In this document: one piece after another, positions 36,292 to 47,286 of the stretch
Position numbering within the stretch: the stretch's first letter is position 1
Layout of the letters: every line of letters begins with the position of its first letter
Assembly (NCBI GenBank): GCA_026873275.1
Contig: JANTUC010000002.1
Coordinates: 3,323,909 to 3,387,908, forward strand
Source of the DNA: Pseudopithomyces maydicus
Lineage: Eukaryota > Ascomycota > Dothideomycetes > Pleosporales > Didymosphaeriaceae
Direction: 5' to 3'
Length of the DNA: 64,000 nucleotides
The notes under the pieces: generated by a model
Told to the model about the DNA's origin: nothing
The model's input: the letters and a program-made list of their open reading frames with translations, nothing else
The model's database searches: none
Translations under genes and position numbers: made by a program

Positions 36292-37845
36292 CTATCCATC
36301 CAGATTACCCTCTACATGCTTATCCCCCCGCACCTCATTCACCCCATGCTTCGCCTCAACCTCCACCACGTTCTTCGCGAAATCCGCCTCCACGGGATAC
36401 GCCGGCGCCGGCATCTCGTAGACCTCTCCTGCGTTGACTTCGGCCCTGTAATCCGCTTTGTACCGTGGCTGGCCGTCTAATTCGGGCTTCTCGTGAGTAT
36501 CTGTGTTTGCCATTTTCTTCTTGCGGGCCCGGCGGCGGAGGAGGAGAAGGATTATGGATATGAGGAGGATGAGGGCAGCGAGGGAAACGCCGATGCTGAT
36601 GCCGATCTTGGAGGGGGTGGTGAGGGCTTTGCCGGGAGATGGGGGTTGGGGGGTTGAGGTGGGGGATGCGGAGGAGGTGGGAGGTGGGTTGGAGAAGGCT
36701 GTGTTTTTGATGAGAAGGGGGTGTAGGAGGAGGTCGTTCATTGAGAGGGTGGAGGAGGCGGAGATCAGAGTTAGATAGGAGGTTGGGAAGAGGTTGTTTC
36801 GGATTGCGCCGCCGGTGTATGCTGGGTGTCTTGATTAATACTGGCTGTGTTTCAAATAATTGGGCATGTTCATCGTCATGGCTACTTACAGCAGAGCACT
36901 GCAGGACCGTCTGTAAAGGCTGTGCTCGAGGATGCGTTCTCATAGAGTGTTCCAGTTTCACTTCGTTGCTCGAGGGTTGGTACGAGGTTGTCTGCTCTAT
37001 GATTTTGCAGCTTGATTTAGCGTCGCGTCGATTTGATTAAGAGATTAAGGAATGTGGAATCATCTCCTTTTCGCCTCCCATGAACGTCCCATGCTTCACA
37101 ATGTTTACAAAAGTGCCATGGGATAAATAAAAACTAAAAATTTTGAAGAGATCTCACACAGTTTCAGAATAGAAGGATTAATGTGTAGGTAAGAAGCACG
37201 AGTGCGTGACACAAAACAAAATAAAACTTACTCCGGGCAACAGTAGAACGTAGCAGTATTTCTCTGCACTGCTTGACTCAGGGCGACATGCCCACTAGGA
37301 CACTGCGTCCCATAGTAACGATACAAACACGACTTTGGACCAGGTAGACACGTCTCTCGACTTGGGGGCACCGAAATCTTCATATATACTGGAGCCGCAG
37401 CGTCATCATACAACCGAATGGTACTGATCCAACTGTAATGGCCGACTTTCAAGCCCCAGACTGAGGTCGTGCAGAAGCTAGCTGTAACCCCATTCGTCGT
37501 CTTCGTCTCGATGCGCCCAGTCTCGCATTGATCTCCGCCCAGGACGAGCTCAAAATCAACGGGTGTGGCCTCACCAAAAAGTTTATTCGAGGTTATTGTT
37601 GGGCTGATGGTGGGTAGGGCCCAGCACGCAGATGGGTCGAGCGTGAAATCTGGGTCGAGCGTGCATCCGGGAATCTGCGGTGCGTCTCTAAGCTGATCGA
37701 ACGATATTAATGGTGTTATGATAGAAGGTTCCTCGCTGGGGACGTTACTCGTGGGGGTAATCTCTTCCGTGACGATGGCTGTGAAGGGTAGGTCGCTTGG
37801 ATCAAAGCCTGCGATGATTGAAGCGGTGGCTGCGGAAGAGGCCAT
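36292..37845 (-). CDS. Single-pass membrane protein, family copy A
   Basis: Three exons on the minus strand (37845-37232, 36996-36890, 36821-36292) give 416 residues. The ectodomain contains FTLDPSACWALP, CLPGPKSC, GTQCPSGHVAL and TFYCCPE. The middle exon encodes LEQRSETGTLYENASSS and ends in PAVLC. A Pro/Ser-rich stalk leads to a helix (IGISIGVSLAALILLISIIL), a basic stop (RRRARKKK), the KPELDG motif, and the tail PVEADFAKNVVEVEAKHG. KPELDG-like tails recur in fungal Mid2-like surface proteins. Copy B at 20773-22107 shares all of this. The first intron is long (235 bases). No signal peptide is clear at this start, so an upstream exon is possible. Confidence 0.8.
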
Positions 37846-39495
37846 GTGGCGCAGGTGCCGGTGGCCGAAAGCGAGAAATATGTATATATGTGTGCACAAG
37901 AGCGAATGGTGTGGCAGGGAAAATTAGCAAAGGAGGAGGAGTGTAGCACACTGCATGTGCGCGCGTGAGCCGGGGTGGGGGCTGCACCTGGGCATTTATT
38001 GCATCACGTGCAATTAATGAAAGCCTGCATAGTTTATACGAAACATTGGAGTTTGGTAAGACAAACACATCACATGAAGTAAGCGAGTCGTCGCCCCCAA
38101 GTAACGAAAGGGCGGCACAGATTTGGGAAAGGTAGATGAAATGCAGGGGGATCAAACCGGAGCCGAGTAATGATTGCAACATGCTGATTGGCCCGAGCTG
38201 CATTTGCAGGATTGGTTTCACCCGGAGGCTAAGATGTCAGCTTTCATCTATTCTCATTCAGGGTAGAATATGCACGGTAGAACCGGTGAAGCAACCTGAT
38301 AAGGTCGATTCACTGTTGTGATGTATAGAATTTGGCTTCTCTACCGCAGGATATGTCAATCGTTGACCATGGGTATTTCATATAATATATGATTTCAATC
38401 CCATTCACTTTAATGTAAACTGTTCATTTTCTTGGTGCAAGTTTCGCCAACAAATGAGTTCGTTGTGTCTGGTTTCCTATTGTCGGAACCATCTGATAGG
38501 GTCCTCGCGACAACCAAATTCAGGGCCGGGTCGGCCAAACGATGATCCGGCCAACCAATCCAATGCTTGTTGGCTCAATCATCATTCTGTACGCAACTTT
38601 TGGTACGGTCATAAGAAGAGATAACGGGATTTTATCCAACTGGGCATTTGCATCTAGTCAGTTCCACATCCAGCTACTTTTTTTTAAAAAAAAACTGACA
38701 AGGTCCTCGCGATAATAATTGATTAACATCAAGGTCTTGGAGAGTAGAGCCACTTCCTATTTCCCTCAGTTGGGTCAAGCCATCTCACAAATTACAGAGG
38801 AAGCAGAAAAAAATCCGGTTATCGCCAGTAGTGGCCATATTGAAATAAGATGACCAGGATATGGTACTTGAGTGCCCAGTGCCCAAGTGAAAGGTCTTTC
38901 ACGTGACAGGCGGGGAGCCCTCCTGGAGATGGAGCTTCGAATGTACTCTGGTATAGCTCTTGCGATTCTGGTATATCGTTTAAGCGTTAATGGGAACATT
39001 GGTCCTAATATATGATTGGCGATGAATAGAAAAGTAGCAAAATACCCGAATTACATATTGCTTACCTGTATTTCTATCTGATCAACTAAATACAGATCAT
39101 TCAGTGCTGAGATTCCTATTCAAGTGAGCATATCGAGACTGTAAAAGATTATGCGGTAGAGAGAGATAGTCGGTGACTCGGTGGAAGTCGGACCCTCGAG
39201 GAACATCCGAGTCGGAACGTTGAGCATGGACCATCCCGCACTGACCATGCTGCACTAAACCGCATGCAGTACGCGCGCATCGCGGCTTCCATCATAGTGT
39301 TGCCGTCGCGCTTTGTCTCGACATTATCGCACTGCCCAAGCAGCAGCGCACTCAACCGCCCCCCGCTGCGCCTTGCGTTGGGCAAGACTTGCTAACATCG
39401 TGGAGAAGGAGATTGCTTTCCAGGCTGATTCGACCATCGAGCGATTGCACGCACACCGCCAGCGCATGACACGCTGAGAGGACAGCATCACCACC
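37846..39495. other. Long intergenic region
   Basis: Divergent promoters of copy A and SAC3. Around 38690 there is a T-run/A-run palindrome, and GTCCTCGCGA occurs at 38501-38510 and again at 38703-38712. The 75-codon ORF at 38775-38999 has no signature. No gene seen. Confidence 0.4.
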
Positions 39496-42400
39496 ATGAC
39501 CGGACGTCGAGGTCGCGGCGGAGGCGGCGGCGGCGGCGGAAACCGAGGGGGAAACCGAGGTCGCGGGGGGTTTCAGGCGGCTCCATCGAATAAGGCAACT
39601 GGGTTAGATGCGCTCACGGGAGGGACGGTCGCCCGGCGCGGCAGCGGTCGCGGCAACCATGGCGGCGCAGGTTCACGAGGCCGCGGCGGAGGTTTTGGCG
39701 GTGGCTTTGGCGCGAAGAAAGAGTAAGCTTCCCGAACCCTACATTATCGGCGAATCGAGCGGTGGGCAGGACCTGGACCGCATAGGCAAGAGCGGGCGAC
39801 AGACGGCAACACCAGCGACATGACACAGCGGGTGAAAGGACGCGCACGTGTCGGTAAGCTTGCCGCTGCACTGATCGCTGACTATATGCACAGGAACACC
39901 CCCGAGCCCGTCGCCCCCGACGATGGTTACACCGGCATCCCGTACGATCCCAAGTTCGCATTGGAGCGCAAGGGCAAGCTGAACACGACACCCTATCCGT
40001 GGCACGAGTACGACAAGCGCTACGCCTACCTGAAAAACGCCCAGCGGTATAAGAAGCAGGAGCAGATTGCCGCAGGCCAATTGGACCCCGACGGCCAGAT
40101 GGACCTGAGCAAGAGTGTGGATAAACACGGCCTCTGCACCGACATGTGCTCCGAGTTGGAACGAGTGCGTCGAATTGTGCAGAAGGATGTCGCTGGACCC
40201 GAATATTCGAAGGAGACCGCACGCGGCCCGCGAAGCGACCGCCAACCAGACGAGCGTCGCATGATCGCCGCGTTCCACCGTTCGTCGGCTGGCGATGAAC
40301 TGACTCTCATGAGCGATTTGCGTACACCGAAAGCTCTACTTGTAAGTGCTAACTTCTAACTTCTCCGGCCAGCGGCTAAATCTTCCAGAATTCCATGAAA
40401 GTAATGATCAACCGACTGAAGGAGGACGACTTTGGCTGGCTCAACGGCTGGATGTGGGACCGATCGCGTGCTATCCGAGTCGAACTCAACAAAAACTACC
40501 GCTTGCGAGAGGACAACGAAGTCTACGTACAGATTTACGAGATGTGTATCCGCTTCCACCTGCTCAGCATGCACCAGATGGCAAACAGCAAAGCGATCGG
40601 AAAGGACTACTCTCGCCATACCGATTGGGAACAGCTCGGCGCCGCCTGTAATCAGATGAAAGAGCTGTGGGACAAGATTAAGGTGTACATGCCCCAGGAC
40701 CGCAAGACCCCATCTCCACTCGAAGCGTCGCGGGTCGCCGAGATCCATGCCTACAACATCATCGTTGGTCTGAAGGAGCCCGACCACCGCGAAGAAGTCC
40801 GCACACATCCTCGCGTACGCACCGCACAAGCTATCGTTCGACTTGCCCAGGATACGAAGAACCCCGCGGCTTTTTGGCGCCTCGTGCGATCCAATCAAGT
40901 TTCATATCTCCTCGCCTGCGCCGCAGCCACTCGTTTCAATGCTGTGAGAGTCGATACCTTGGAGGCCATGGTCAAAGGGTTCATGGTGCACAAGCAAAAG
41001 GTGGAGGAGCTGACCCTCTTGAGGCTGGTCGACACGCTGGGCTTTGACAACAAGGATCAGGTCACGGCATTCTGTGCAGAATTCGGCGGCGAATTCGAGA
41101 CCGACCACGCAAATGTCACCCGTCTTCGACCAGAGACTCTCTCCATACGACGTGATCCTACCATAATCAACAAACAGATTTTCTCGCAGAAATACGTAGA
41201 ATCCAAGCGAGGTGGTCGCAACCTAGCTGCAGTGCTTCTTGGCTACGACATGCGACAAGCTTACGCTGAGGGCCTGGTTGAAGCTGTTCCTGAAGAAGAC
41301 AAGGATTCGCTGTTCATTCCAGAGGAATATACCACTCCGAACCCCTTTACAGCTGCAGCTGCACCGGGACCATCTTCTATACAACCCGGTCTTTTTGATC
41401 CTTCAAAGGATGCTATCAGATTCTCAACCCCCTCGGCTGCAACGGCGCCAACAAATCCCTTCGCAGGTGTCGGGGCGAAATTGACCACAAATGGACTATC
41501 GACAACGGCCGCGACACCAGCCGCTGGTGGTAATCCATTTGCTCAGTTCGCTGCAAAGAATACAGCAGCAGCACCTGCCGCCAATGAGTTTGGAGCACCA
41601 ACAGCACCCGCTGCAGCAAATGCTTTCACATTCACAAAGCCTGCGCAGAATGCCTTCACCACACCCGCGACCACACCTGCTCCTACAGCTGCTGGGACCT
41701 CGTCTTTATTTCAAACCTCCGCAGGTTCATCCACTGGGCTCACCGGTTTCTCATTCACGAACCCTACGAATGGCCTTGGTGGATCCACAACGTCCGCGAT
41801 CCCGTCTACTGGGCTCACTGGGTTCTCAAAATTACCCACGTTCAGCACTCCATCAGTGACGTCGACCAACTCCGGAACGACTGCAGCGGCACAGTTGTTC
41901 GCGGCACATCCACCCACTTCAGCATCGTTATCTACCGAAGACGGGACGCAGAAAGAGACGGAAGAGGCCCAACGCAAGGCTCGAGAGGAACAGGAACGGA
42001 AAGCTCAAGAAGAACAACAGCGAGTTGCGGAGGAACAACGCAAGGCCGAGGAACAGCGTAGAGCCGAGGAACAACGCAAAGTTGAGGAAGAGAGGCAGCG
42101 GAAGATCCAGGAAGAGCAGGCCAAAGCGCGTGTGGCAGAACAGCAGCGCCGGTTGAGAGAACAGAAAGAGGCGGAACGGCTTCGTTTGGAGAGTGAGGCG
42201 GCTCGCGAAACGGAGGAGAAACGAAAGCGAGCTCTGGAAGCGATGGGCAGAAGTTTGTTCATTAATCCACGCGAGGGTTTTATGACACAGTACCTACAGC
42301 ACTTGACGACAATACTCGCACAGGAAACGATGGATGCCATGGAAGCGGAACAAGAAGCGCGAGACAACGCCCGAGCTGACCAAATGGCACAACAGAGACG

Positions 42401-43880
42401 CGCCAAGCTGGCCCGAATCGCCTTCTATAAATGGTGCCAGGTTGTCGAGCATAGCCGAAGGAAAGCACAAGTGCGTCGTCGTCGGGAACGTCGCCGACAA
42501 CTTCAGGCTGATCCTGGAGAGTTGAAGAGCTCAATGGCTACTTCGGTTGCAAGCCCCGCGGCGCCGGAAGTTCAACCCGTTGGCGAGGTTCGCGAGGTCC
42601 CTGAGGATCGGCCGCTGGCCAACATAACTAACGGTTCTACAAACGAAACCCCTTCCAAGCCCCAACAATCACAGCTAGCCAAAAAGGCTTCTCGGGCAAA
42701 GAAGGAGGTATTCACGCAACCAAACGGAGACTTCTCCCAGTCCTACTACGAAGCTCGGGCACCGCCTCAACCCAACGAGATCAAGCCCATCGTGGACCGC
42801 ACCGAGACAAATTACTTCAAATTACTCGCCATGGGCGTCGACCGCGAAACAGCGAGCAGCCTGAGCCTGGATTCCAGCAAAGCTCTCAAGCGCAGCTTCG
42901 GTTCCACCGAGGAAGAAGACGCCCCGCAAATAGAAGGCAGTAAACGCCTCCGCCGCTCCCCGTCCTCCGTCCTCTCATCCCCCTCCCGCTTCCACCGCTC
43001 CCTCCCCCCAACCGCCCGACCACCCTCCGCCCTCCGCCAATCCCTTCCGCCCCCCGCCGACGATGACGAGCGCACCGCCCGATACCGCGCCATCAAAGCC
43101 TCCCTCGCTCGCTCCGGCCACCGCCCCTCCCAGTCCATCGACGGCTCCCGCACTTTCAGAGATAGCGTCTCCCGCCAATCGACGCCCCTCGCTCACAGCA
43201 CGACAACGCTCCCCTCGGACGACCGCCCAAAGTACTGGGCCCGCGAGAGCCGCTTTGTGCCCCAGCATCTGTACGGAAAGCCTGACGCGATCCGCGCGTA
43301 TCGCGCGCAGCTCGGCGGGATGTCTGCGTCCAGCAGCTTTGCTACCTCTGAGCTTCAGGTTCCAGCAACCAAGGCGCGGGAACAGGAGCCCGATCCGCCG
43401 GGTTTTCTGCTCTCCTCGCCGGTGGCGGAGAAGAGGGTGGAGACGCGCGATTTGACGCGTCCCGCGTTGGGGTTTGGCCTGAATGCGACGCCGTATCCGG
43501 TGGATGGGGGGATGTTTCCGCCGGGGCAACAGGGTCTGCCCGAGAGGATTGCGCAGGCAGACACGGAGGAGGTGCTTGTTATCGATGACGATGACGATGA
43601 TGATGCTGATGACGAGGATGCCGATGTCGATGAGGCCGAGGGTGAGAACGAACTTGAGCTCGAGGGCGAGGCTGAGCAATGGGATGGCTACGGCGAAGAG
43701 AACGGCGACGGCGAAGGCGTGTACTATGACGAGGATGAGGAGGAGGAGGAAGATGAGATCCTCGACTCGGATGACGATGTATCCGATGAAGAAGAGTACG
43801 ATGATGAAAATGGCGACGACGACGCCGCGCAACAGAAGCCCGGCGCCACGCAGGATGATGCCATTGAGCTTTCGGATTAG
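39496..43880 (+). CDS. SAC3: SAC3/GANP-type mRNA export scaffold (TREX-2)
   Basis: Three exons (39496-39722, 39786-40341, 40389-43880) give 1424 residues. An RGG/Gly-rich N-terminus precedes the conserved CTDMCSELERVRRIVQKDV and the SAC3/GANP helical domain (LRTPKALLNSMKVMINRL, WMWDRSRAIRVELN, EMCIRFHLLSMHQM). A region with repeated NPF and F-containing Ala/Thr/Pro units follows, which resembles nucleoporin-interacting FG-like segments. Then come a long charged coiled coil of EEQRKAEEQRR type, a Ser/Pro-rich part, and a poly-Asp/Glu C-terminus. SAC3 scaffolds TREX-2 at the nuclear pore, linking transcription to mRNA export. The first intron's acceptor was chosen because it alone keeps phase. 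Confidence 0.87.
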
Positions 43881-45268
43881 AGCCCCTTCCTGACACACCC
43901 TTTTCTCCCTCGTACGCAAAGTCAAATGGGGAAGCGAGCCGTATGGATGTTCCGTGTACATTTTATTTCCTTTTCTGTTTTCTTTTCTCACGTGTGTTTA
44001 CTATCAAATCAAGCTTGCGGGGCGGCACCGGCACCGGCACCGGCACGGAATGGACTCGTCAGGTCTTCAGGTCGGGATTTTTCATGCATGCATAGCGAGG
44101 GCGTTTTGTGCGTGCATCTTTTGTACAGGTTCAGTCAGGCACGGGATGAGATGGGGAAGATAACTCGCTGGTGAAGGGAATGGCTAGGCAATGTGAAAAA
44201 TGCATAGGCGATGGCGGATAAAGATGAGAGAAAAAAAAACAAAGGCGATCGTGAACGTTAGGCAGAGCGGAGCAGAGCAAAACGAACACAAGAGTGAACG
44301 TGAGCAGGAAAGCGAGGATTTGAAAAGAGGATGGGATAGTGGTGCAGTTGAGAGGCGAATGGAAAGGGAATGGGAAAGGGAGATACCCCCAATCAGTGTA
44401 GTGAATACATGCATTCAGGAACTGAACTGAACTGAACTGAACTGAATCGAACTTGTGGTGTAAGGGCAGTAGTTGTACGTCCATGGGTGTATTTCGCGAC
44501 AGACAGTGCTGTGAGGATTGGACGACGAAGATATTTACGACATCAGCAAAAGCCACCAGCCACCAGCCACCAAGCATGTATGAACCCGTCATTGTCATGA
44601 TCAGCGTCAGCGTCAGCGTCACTCACGCACACCCAACCACACTCACGCGTATACATATAGTCCATCCGTTCATTTCATTCCATGCAACATAACCGAAATA
44701 TTTATTAGCGGCCGCGAGAGCCTATTTTCTACGTACTGTACTGTAGCGCTGTAGCGCGCTAGCCTTTGATACGATACTTTGCATATGTACAAATTCACAC
44801 GCGACGACCCTATTTGATTCGTTTTGGGCAGACTCCGTTAGTTTACAAAAACCGAAATTAAGTTCTGCGCTGCTCTGCTCCTGGTTCCGTGGATGGGGGA
44901 TGGCGGGATGGCTGCCAGCGTTGGATGACTGCCTGCCATTTTGACGCTGATGGTGGTAATGAGACTCCTTATTACCTCCTTCGCGTATCATAATTGAGTC
45001 GTGACGTCGTGAGGAGGGTATAATGCACGGGGGAGGGTGGAATGGCGGTAGGTGAGTTGGTGATTGGTGGCTGAGAATGCAAAGAGTACCATTATGTGGA
45101 GAATAATGCCGAAGCAAGAGTGATTGCAGCGGTAGTGGCGGGGTGTGAAAGAAAAGAGATCATGCTGTCGTTAGGGTCATAAGTCTCGGATAGAGTGGAT
45201 GGCGCTGGACGCCGGCTGTATGTATTGTTCGTGACGGGCGCGGTATGTATGTATGTGGGGAAGTGCGG
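43881..45268. other. Convergent intergenic region with microsatellites
   Basis: Between the SAC3 and YDR124W-like 3' ends. It contains GCACCG repeats around 44030-44046, five AACTG units at about 44420-44446 and CAGCGT repeats around 44605-44625. ORFs here are low-complexity; no gene seen. Confidence 0.5.
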
Positions 45269-47286
45269 CTAGAAGGAAGGCAAGCCGTGTGTGGGGATGT
45301 GGCTTGAGGTCATGTAGCTGGCGGACAAGTGAGGGTTTTGTGGGAATTGTTCGATGAGCATTTCGTGCATCGCCAGATTGTGCTGGAACTCCTGGGTCGT
45401 TCCTACCATATTGGAAAGAGGAGCGAATGGAGCGTTTTGGTCGATCATGGCTGGAGTGCTGAAGCCGGGATCCTGCGAGCGATGGGCGAGAAAGCACGCC
45501 GGATTCAGCTGAGGATGATACGACCAGCCGATGGTCGCCGGCATGATGGGGACAGAAGTATTGATAGGAAAGGTAGGAGCCATGGTGGGATTCAAGCCGT
45601 GAAAGTGAGTTTCGTCCATGCGTGGGTCGGCGACTGTCACCTCCGACTGGAGCATGATGGTCTGAGTGGGTGAACTTCCACAGTCGCTCACCGCACTGAC
45701 GGATGAATGCTCCTCTTCGTTGTCTTTCGGGCATGAATCAGCGTCCTCCATAGTTTCAGACTTGAAGGACGAGAGGGATTTGTGATCGATTATCTCCTCA
45801 TCTACCTCATCATCCGGTTCGGTGTCTCCAATAGCGTCATATTCGAGTGGTGGATCAATCCGATTATGTTTGGATGGGCGCTTCCAAGTATGGGTATGGT
45901 CGGGGCGAGGAGTGTGTTGCCACGAGACCAGCTTGCCACAACCAGACTTGAGCTTTCCGGACCCTTCAAAGGCCTTCTCCTGATAGACGTAGTCTTCATG
46001 AGACTGAGCTATACTGAATAGACTGGTTTGTGTCAGAAGTCGGTCTCAATAGAACACGATTGTGTGAAATACCTTGGAAGAATCACTTCAAGGGCACGCC
46101 TTTTCATCGCTTCGTTGTATGCGGGTCCTTTCGACGACGAGAAATGCTCCGTGGCTTTAGACTTGACGAGGTAAATTGCATCGTCTTTGAGCTTTTGGAT
46201 CCAGGGGTCCTGTTTTCGCTTACGTTCGTCATTGTGGCGATGAATGAACATGATGGTGACAGCGAGAGGGATTAGGTCTGTTAACGTCAGTGATGAGTTT
46301 ACAGGCTTAAAGTGCCTACGAAGATTGGCTTACGTTGGAGCTTGAGATGCGAGGGCTCCACATAAGGTACAGATTGAGGCCACCATTGAGGTTTCGTGTA
46401 GGCCTTTGGTTTCACACCGCGGCGTTCTGCATATCGCTGATAGGGACCATGTTGTTGTTGCCGTCGAGGCTCAAGTCTCTTCACCCATGTCGTAACAATG
46501 TCGCGCATGGGTTTCATAGTGAGCTCGCGGAACCTCGTTTCGTAAAAGGTCCTCAATGCATCTATGTCGCCAACGTGGAAGTATTCTGTCACGGTAGTGG
46601 AGACAATAGGCTCTGATTCGTCTTCATCGTCGCTGTCGTAATCGAGTTCGATACGAGATCTCTCGGTACCTCTTCCTGTACTCAAAGGAGTAGGTTGTTG
46701 TTTGGTGACGGACTCTGTGGTAATGGTCAGCTGGATATTGATTCTCTCCGATTCCTCTTACCAGTCGACTGGGCTCCAAGTTGTTGAAATGGAGCTGATG
46801 GCAACGAGTATGCACCATTTTGATTACTGACATCAAATAAATCCTCGTAGCCAGGTATGGGTGCAAATACTGGCTCTTCGCGACCTCTGACTCTGAGGTA
46901 ACCCAAAGGCTGCCTCTGTGGCGTCTCCGCTTCGCTGTTGTAACTCACAGTTTCCTGCCTCTATTCCGAGAATTAGCATGAACGTGCAACGAATGAGCCT
47001 GGGATTCAAAAAAAGGAGATGGCGCACATTCTCGGACAGGGGTAATTGGACGTAGGAACGTGTTCTAGAGCCAGAACGGTGTGCTAGACGCACGAGAATA
47101 TCGTCTTTCACAACGAATAGAATGACAGCACATTCAACAATAGAAATATCAAGAACTCACGGGCGGAACAGCTCCTGTGTTTCCAACTGCTGGAAATCGA
47201 CCCGAATCGTACTGGTAATACTGTTGGGTTGTTTCTTGGCGGACGAAAGGGTTGCGCCGATGCATGGCGCCTGGCTTCTTTGCCAT
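45269..47286 (-). CDS. YDR124W-like helical-bundle protein (DUF2841)
   Basis: Five exons on the minus strand (47286-47161, 46954-46762, 46714-46334, 46277-46073, 46013-45269) keep phase and give 549 residues. The core reads TVTEYFHVGDIDALRTFYET, then MRDIVTTWVKRLEP, KPQWWPQSVPYVEP, a helix with LIPLAVTIMFIH, and ILPSIAQSHEDYV. I recognise this as the fungal DUF2841/YDR124W-like helical bundle, named also for a gene near hrmA in Aspergillus fumigatus. The C-terminal 240 residues are acidic and Ser/Pro/His-rich. No biochemical activity is established for the family. The first intron is 206 bases, long for this window. Confidence 0.8.

Noticed and set aside
39878..39917. A 40-base GT-AG intron in SAC3
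   Set aside because: Removing it breaks the frame, while reading through is open and leads into conserved sequence.
42975..43991. 338-codon minus-strand ORF
   Set aside because: It is antisense to the acidic and Ser/Pro-rich end of SAC3; the codon bias there creates long shadow frames.
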